NCBI GenBank assembly: GCA_020352495.1
Contig: CP070677.1
Span: forward strand, 315,054-359,781
From: Candidatus Latescibacterota bacterium
Lineage (GTDB): Bacteria; Krumholzibacteriota; Krumholzibacteriia; WVZY01
Direction: 5' to 3'
DNA: 44,728 nt
Below the pieces are notes generated by a model, which had not been told where the DNA came from, searched no databases, and was given only the letters and a program-made list of their open reading frames with translations. Below are positions 40,593 through 44,728 of this stretch, piece after piece. The position numbers and the translations under genes are program-made. Numbering within the stretch: the stretch's first letter is position 1; every line of letters begins with the position of its first letter.

Positions 40593-41146
40593 GTCGTCTC
40601 CTTTTGAATAAGGTCAATCGCGGAAACTCAGAACATCGATCACTCAGGTGTATGGGCGACAAGGGCAGCCAATCAATGGAGAAAGGGTTTACCCAACCAC
40701 CTCCTTCCAGTGCCATCTGAAGTGAGGCCAATCACACTTGTAGGTACAAAACGACGGCAGTCGACAAACGCAAGACTGGCTACACGTCGACGCCTATACT
40801 CGTACCCGAGTGGTTCAACCGTTGTTTGTAGAACAAAATTGGGATTGTGATCACGAACCTCTGATCCCGAGGTTTGTTATACCATATTTGGCGAAAAAGT
40901 CAATGCCAAATTAGGGGTTTGCGGCGTTGGTATGCCACTTTCGAAGTGGTCTGTCGGTGGACTAGTCCTCGTACATCTTTTGGGTCGCAAGTTTTTGTTT
41001 TCGTCGTCGCCGTCCCGCAACCGACGGAAAAGACTCCGATCAACCCCGAATCGTCCCCGTTTGAATGGTTCTCCGCCGCACAGCCAGAATCGCGTTACAG
41101 GTGGTGGTTCCCGCTTTCCGAAGGACCGCAAAAATGTCGGAGAATG
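40593..41146. other. Intergenic region with long leader of the lipoprotein gene
   Basis: This 554-base gap holds the minus-strand promoter (40876-40903), a leader of about 275 bases and, further upstream, a CCACTT/AAGTGG palindrome (40935-40949). No credible gene was found. I saw no clear terminator after the kinase stop at 41147. Confidence 0.5.
40876..40911 (-). promoter_or_regulatory. Promoter of the lipoprotein gene with flanking inverted repeat
   Basis: On the minus strand TTGACT (40898-40903) and TATAAC (40876-40881) are separated by 16 bases. ATTTGGC (40886-40892) and GCCAAAT (40905-40911) form a perfect 7-bp inverted repeat around the -35. A second palindrome, CCACTTTCGAAGTGG, lies at 40935-40949 upstream. 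Start of transcription would be about 40869. Confidence 0.55.
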
Positions 41147-44050
41147 TTAACGCCGGTCCGAGTGCAGTGTTTCCAAACGTCGGCGCGCGTCGGTTAGCTG
41201 TGGAAGCCCCTCGTCCGCATTCGCCCACTTTTCGAGAAACTTGGTATATTCGTTTTTCGCTTCGACGGACCGACCCATTTCCTCATAGACGTGCCCGAGC
41301 CGGTAGTGCGCCAGGGCATGGCCCCCATAGACACTCACTAGTTCTTGGAGTACGCGAGCCGCCTCCTCAAGCTGACCCCCCATCCGGTAGGCCAGCGCCA
41401 GGTTTTCCCGGAGCTGGATATCGTCCAGTCCACCCGGTCTCACACCCCTCCGCCGCATGTTGCCCAGGGCGTCCAGGGCGCCCTCGGAATCCCCTTCGGC
41501 AAGCGCGATGACGGCGGCAATATTGTACGCCATGGCGGATTCCGGTCGTCGGCTTTCTTTCTCCAGCGCGCGGAACTCCGCAAAAACGGCACGCGCCGCC
41601 TCGAGTGAGTCGAGCGCCACGAGCGCCCTTGCCTCGTAGGCCTTTGCGGTGAACCGATGATAATCGAATTCCGCCTCTTCCCACAGGGCTCGCGCCAGAG
41701 GTAGGGCTTCACCCGGACGCCCGATCGTCAGATACAATTGAGCGCGCTCTCCAAGCTCCCGTCCGGTGTCAGGACCGGTAGAGCTTCGCCACGCCTCGTC
41801 AAATAGATCGAGGGCCTTCTCGATTCTGCCCGCTGCGACGTGTAACACGGTGAGGCTGGGCCGGGATGAAAGATCGGTGAGAATACGTATGCGGTCACTC
41901 TCCGAGAGATCAACCGACTCGAGGATAGCCTCGAGCTTTCCCACTGCTCCGTCCACATCACCTCTGCTATAATCGCAATAGGCGAGACCCTCTCGAGATG
42001 ACGAGAAGTCGGGATCGATTTCCAAAGCCTTCCGAAACGCCGTTTCTGCGCTGTCGGGCAACCCGATCTCCAGATAATGCAACCCAAGATCATCCCAGGG
42101 GTTTGGTTGTTCCGGGTATTGTCTGACGCAAGCGTGAGCTACTTTGAGTGCCTCATCCGACCGTCCGATACATGCGAGACTCGATCCGTACACATTGAGA
42201 AAGACCTGATCAGCCGGATAGAGTTCAAGCCCCTGTCCTGAAAGAGCGGCTGCCTCGTCGAAATACCACATATAGAATAGTCTCAAACAAAGATCGTAGA
42301 GAACTTGCTGGTCATCCGGCCAACGCGCAAGCAGCTCCCTCGATGTCTCTATGGCGGTCATGTCGTTGCCTTTGAGAAACTCGAGCTGCGCCTCGAGCCG
42401 CATGCGATCCTTGATTCCCAGGTGTGATCTCAGTTCCCATGCTCGGTCGGCGTAGGCGCGCGCCGTTTCCGGCTCGATTTCCGGATGCCCGGTTCGACTC
42501 AGCTCAAAAAAGGCAAGCGCAAATGTGGAATCGATCCACACTGCCCGTTCCAACTCAACCTTAGCAAAGTTGTCCTGCCCCTGTTCGAGCGCCAACTTCC
42601 CCGCCACATAATGTCGATACGCCTCGGGGGAACTCGTGGTCAGCTCTGTTACCGACGGTGGGCTGGCCGGGGCTTCCGCTCCGCTCTCTTCCGCGAGCAA
42701 CGGAAGTACCCCGGCTATTATCTGATCGGCGATGAGTGCCTGGTTGTCACCTTGAACGCGTCTGGCAGCGACACTGCGACCGGTCGAGACGTCTACGAGT
42801 CTCCACGTCACGTACGAAGCACCCCCTATCCTCCCCATCTGCCCCGCAAGGAGCATCGTCGCCCCCGATTGGCGTGCCACTTCGAGGGCCTGAGCCTCCT
42901 CAATCGGACCGCGCGCCGTCTCAAAGAGACGTCGGCGAAGATCATAGAGGTATTCAAGGCTGACGACACGGATGGGACTGGCCTCCACGAGCCCAACGTG
43001 CACGAGCCCCGTCATCCCCGCCGACACGGTTGGATCGTCCGGAGTCGCAAGATCACGGAAATCCACGACAGCCAACGCGAGGGCTTCGGACGGGCCCAAC
43101 GGCCGGTATTGCCAAAGCAATCTCACCGCGATGACCCCCACGATGATCCCGACTACTGCAAAGACCAAGACCCGTGTTCTCCGCGTCCGGATGCGTCGTC
43201 GACGCCGTCGCGGCCGCATGGGTTTTCCCATTGCGAGATCCGCACTGAGAATCTCGATCTCGTCCTTGAACTCGCCGGCATCCTGGTATCTTTTTTCAAC
43301 GTCCTTCTCTAATGTTTTTTCGACGATTTGTTCGAGGTCTCCCGGGATACCTTTCTTGTATTTGGACAGTGGTGGAGCTTCTTGGTTGACGATTCCGTAG
43401 AGAATGGCAGCCTCTCTCTCACCCGGAAACGGTGGATGACCCGTGAGTGCCTCAAACAACACGACACCCAGCGAGAACACATCGGAACGCGCATCGACCT
43501 CTTTACCGACTGCCTGCTCGGGCGACATGTAACTGACGGTGCCCACCGTGGCGCCTGTCTTGGTGATCTTCGAGTGCCCCGATAGCTTCGCCAGGCCGAA
43601 GTCGAGTATCTTTACTTGTCCGTCTTCCGTGACGAGGATATTGCCCGGCTTGACATCTCTGTGGACGATCCCCTTCTCGTGGGCCTTTGCCAGACCTGCG
43701 GCGACTTGGTGTACGATGTTGATTGCCTCTGTCATCTCCAAGGAGCCTCTTCTCAACTTCTCCGCGAGCGTCTCCCCTTCGTAACACGGCATCACAATAA
43801 ACGTCCGGCCGTCGTCGGTCTCACCGATCTCGTGAATGGTGCAGATGTTGGGGTGTTCCAGGGAGGACGCTGATTTGGCCTCGATGACAAACCGTTTTTT
43901 TGCGTCTTCCTCGGTATCGACCCCGCGGGGGAGGAATTTGAGCGCAACAAAACGGTCGAGCGTTAGATCCTCGGCTTTGTAGACCACCCCCATCCCCCCC
44001 TCACCAAGTCGCTCGACGATCTTATAATGAGATACGATTTGGCCGATCAT
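41147..44050 (-). CDS. PknB-type Ser/Thr protein kinase with TolB/FlgO-like and TPR domains
   Basis: A 967-residue protein. Residues 9-270 form a complete Hanks-type kinase: glycine loop GEGGMGVVYKA (16-26), Lys38 in ALKF, catalytic HRDVKPGN (130-137), DFG (150-152), and the APE-like region MSPEQA. A run of Arg/Lys (280-293) precedes one membrane helix (about 294-314). The remainder begins with a domain resembling TolB/FlgO (LAVVDFRDLA, about 322-455) and continues as TPR repeats to the end (EQGQDNFAKVELERAV, GLPDSAETAFRKALEID). The kinase should phosphorylate Ser/Thr in the cytoplasm while the TPR part is on the other side of the membrane. Substrates are unknown. The ribosome site before the ATG is weak (GGATAA). 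It is transcribed leftward from its own promoter at 44109-44137. Confidence 0.93.
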   Translation of the reverse strand: MIGQIVSHYKIVERLGEGGMGVVYKAEDLTLDRFVALKFLPRGVDTEEDAKKRFVIEAKSASSLEHPNICTIHEIGETDDGRTFIVMPCYEGETLAEKLRRGSLEMTEAINIVHQVAAGLAKAHEKGIVHRDVKPGNILVTEDGQVKILDFGLAKLSGHSKITKTGATVGTVSYMSPEQAVGKEVDARSDVFSLGVVLFEALTGHPPFPGEREAAILYGIVNQEAPPLSKYKKGIPGDLEQIVEKTLEKDVEKRYQDAGEFKDEIEILSADLAMGKPMRPRRRRRRIRTRRTRVLVFAVVGIIVGVIAVRLLWQYRPLGPSEALALAVVDFRDLATPDDPTVSAGMTGLVHVGLVEASPIRVVSLEYLYDLRRRLFETARGPIEEAQALEVARQSGATMLLAGQMGRIGGASYVTWRLVDVSTGRSVAARRVQGDNQALIADQIIAGVLPLLAEESGAEAPASPPSVTELTTSSPEAYRHYVAGKLALEQGQDNFAKVELERAVWIDSTFALAFFELSRTGHPEIEPETARAYADRAWELRSHLGIKDRMRLEAQLEFLKGNDMTAIETSRELLARWPDDQQVLYDLCLRLFYMWYFDEAAALSGQGLELYPADQVFLNVYGSSLACIGRSDEALKVAHACVRQYPEQPNPWDDLGLHYLEIGLPDSAETAFRKALEIDPDFSSSREGLAYCDYSRGDVDGAVGKLEAILESVDLSESDRIRILTDLSSRPSLTVLHVAAGRIEKALDLFDEAWRSSTGPDTGRELGERAQLYLTIGRPGEALPLARALWEEAEFDYHRFTAKAYEARALVALDSLEAARAVFAEFRALEKESRRPESAMAYNIAAVIALAEGDSEGALDALGNMRRRGVRPGGLDDIQLRENLALAYRMGGQLEEAARVLQELVSVYGGHALAHYRLGHVYEEMGRSVEAKNEYTKFLEKWANADEGLPQLTDARRRLETLHSDRR

Positions 44051-44108
44051 CGGATGTTATCCACACAAAAAGATTCGGGTCACGGTGAGAACTCCCAACC
44101 AGGAAACC

Positions 44109-44139
44109 ATAGTAACTTGTGACGTAAACCACAACAAGT
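44109..44139 (-). promoter_or_regulatory. Promoter of the kinase gene
   Basis: On the minus strand TTGTTG (44132-44137) and TACTAT (44109-44114) are separated by 17 bases. ACTTGT (44115-44120) and ACAAGT (44134-44139) form a 6-bp inverted repeat across the spacer. The leader to the ATG at 44050 would be about 50 bases. Confidence 0.45.
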
Positions 44140-44173
44140 CATGTTTGCCCCCTCAGCTTTTCGCGCCCAACGG

Positions 44174-44206
44174 AAACAGCCGCTCTCGGCCCAAGAGCGG
44201 CTGTTT
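44174..44206 (-). terminator. Perfect 13-bp intrinsic terminator
   Basis: AAACAGCCGCTCT (44174-44186) pairs perfectly with AGAGCGGCTGTTT (44194-44206) around a 7-base loop. It lies just after the stop of the partial gene at 44238 on the minus strand and before the kinase promoter, and it separates the two transcripts. Confidence 0.85.
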
Positions 44207-44237
44207 AGACCTTTGCCAGTCGCGTTTTTGAGGTCTT

Positions 44238-44728
44238 TTACTTCAAAAAGACCATCTTCTTTGTCTGCACATAGTTCTTCGTCACGAACTTGTAGAAGTA
44301 GACACCGCTCGCGACCGGCTGACCTTTGTTGTCGTGGCCGTCCCACGTCACGGCAAAACCTTCCGCTCGGGGTTTCTTTGCATCGTCGACCAACGTTTTC
44401 ACTAGCTGCCCCGCCACATTGTAGACCTTGAGCGATACATGTGCCGGTTCTTTGATGCTGTATTTGATCGTCGTCGTAGGATTGAACGGGTTTGGGTAGT
44501 TGTCACCCAACCGGTTTTCAAATGCTATGGGGTCAACACCAATTGGCTCGGGGAAAATATTCTCGAGCCAGGTCAAGATATCCCAAAGCACCTCCGTTCG
44601 GTCCATCCACACTTGCGGCGGAGTGTCCTGAGCGGGACTCTCGTCCCGGATATAGTTGAACCCAAATCCGGAGAGCACACACCTGGCGGTGGTGGCAGCC
44701 AGGTTCGCTGTCGCCTGCGCGAGAACCG
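44238..44728 (-). CDS. C-terminal end of a secreted FlgD-tailed protein (5' end outside window)
   Basis: The frame is open to the window edge, so only the last 163 residues are seen; a GTG at 44678 is not taken as the start because conserved-looking sequence (QATANLAATTARCVLSG) continues above it. The segment CVLSGFGFNYIRDES...VEVLW-like (TEVLWDILTWLENIF) resembles the end of ThuA/GATase-like or gingipain-type alpha/beta domains that often stand before a sorting domain. The last 85 residues are a typical FlgD-like C-terminal domain (NYPNPFNPTTTI, VYNVAGQLVKTL, ASGVYFYKF, KKMVFLK). The identity of the missing part cannot be told. It is probably exported. Confidence 0.85.
   Translation of the reverse strand, partial: VLAQATANLAATTARCVLSGFGFNYIRDESPAQDTPPQVWMDRTEVLWDILTWLENIFPEPIGVDPIAFENRLGDNYPNPFNPTTTIKYSIKEPAHVSLKVYNVAGQLVKTLVDDAKKPRAEGFAVTWDGHDNKGQPVASGVYFYKFVTKNYVQTKKMVFLK

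Noticed and set aside
40877..41131. An 84-residue minus-strand frame in the lipoprotein upstream region
   Set aside because: It overlaps the promoter and operator-like repeats, has no ribosome site and no recognisable motif.
44238..44678. GTG at 44678 as a real start of a 146-residue protein
   Set aside because: The frame stays open to the window edge and the product ends in a sorting domain that needs a signal peptide upstream, so the gene is cut by the window.

Overview
The window reads as a piece of bacterial chromosome rich in exported proteins, probably from an uncultivated lineage near the FCB group (Krumholzibacteriota, Eisenbacteria or Latescibacterota type). That placement is inferred from the many proteins ending in a FlgD-like C-terminal domain with an NPFNP-x-T-x-I start and a short basic KM-hydrophobic end, from the very large multidomain secreted proteins, and from moderately GC-rich codon use with good Shine-Dalgarno sites. 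There are no rRNA, tRNA, ribosomal or other marker genes to confirm it. I saw no CRISPR array, intact insertion sequence or phage gene.

Left part (1-7.6 kb): a secreted HExxHxxGxxH zinc metalloprotease of the DUF5117/DUF4953 type runs leftward off the window. Divergent from it is an exported dipeptidyl-peptidase-IV-like S9 peptidase whose 3' end is repeated as a decayed 65-bp tandem array, followed by a GNAT acetyltransferase. A gene-poor stretch of about 700 bp follows, then a small Cys-containing secreted protein with an unusual STWG...KAL C-terminal tail. Next comes a promoter, a structured leader and an intrinsic terminator directly in front of the first giant gene.

Centre (7.6-20.6 kb): a 3781-residue subtilase built from eight composite beta-sandwich units with exchangeable inserts, and a 500-residue secreted protein, form a probable operon closed by a strong terminator. 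From 20.7 to 35.6 kb a second probable operon encodes an exported TPR-CHAT caspase-like protease, a small conserved exported protein, a tiny coupled reading frame and a 3573-residue protein. That protein carries LVIVD and YVTN-like propellers, TIG, Big_5-like and thrombospondin type 3 domains, and two matrixin domains. One matrixin keeps the zinc and catalytic residues; the other has lost the catalytic Glu. A near twin of the previous terminator closes this operon.

Right part (35.6-44.7 kb): a second STWG-tailed Cys-containing secreted protein, an eight-repeat propeller protein with a FlgD-like tail, a convergent choice-of-anchor-L lipoprotein, a PknB-type Ser/Thr kinase with TolB/FlgO-like and TPR domains, and the C-terminal end of another FlgD-tailed protein at the edge.

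Taken together the window looks like a cell-surface and extracellular protein-degradation and adhesion locus. Five families of (putative) peptidase occur in 45 kb, and most large products carry one of two C-terminal tails that may be export or attachment signals. The export machinery, any proteolytic partners and any true operators lie outside the window or are unproven.
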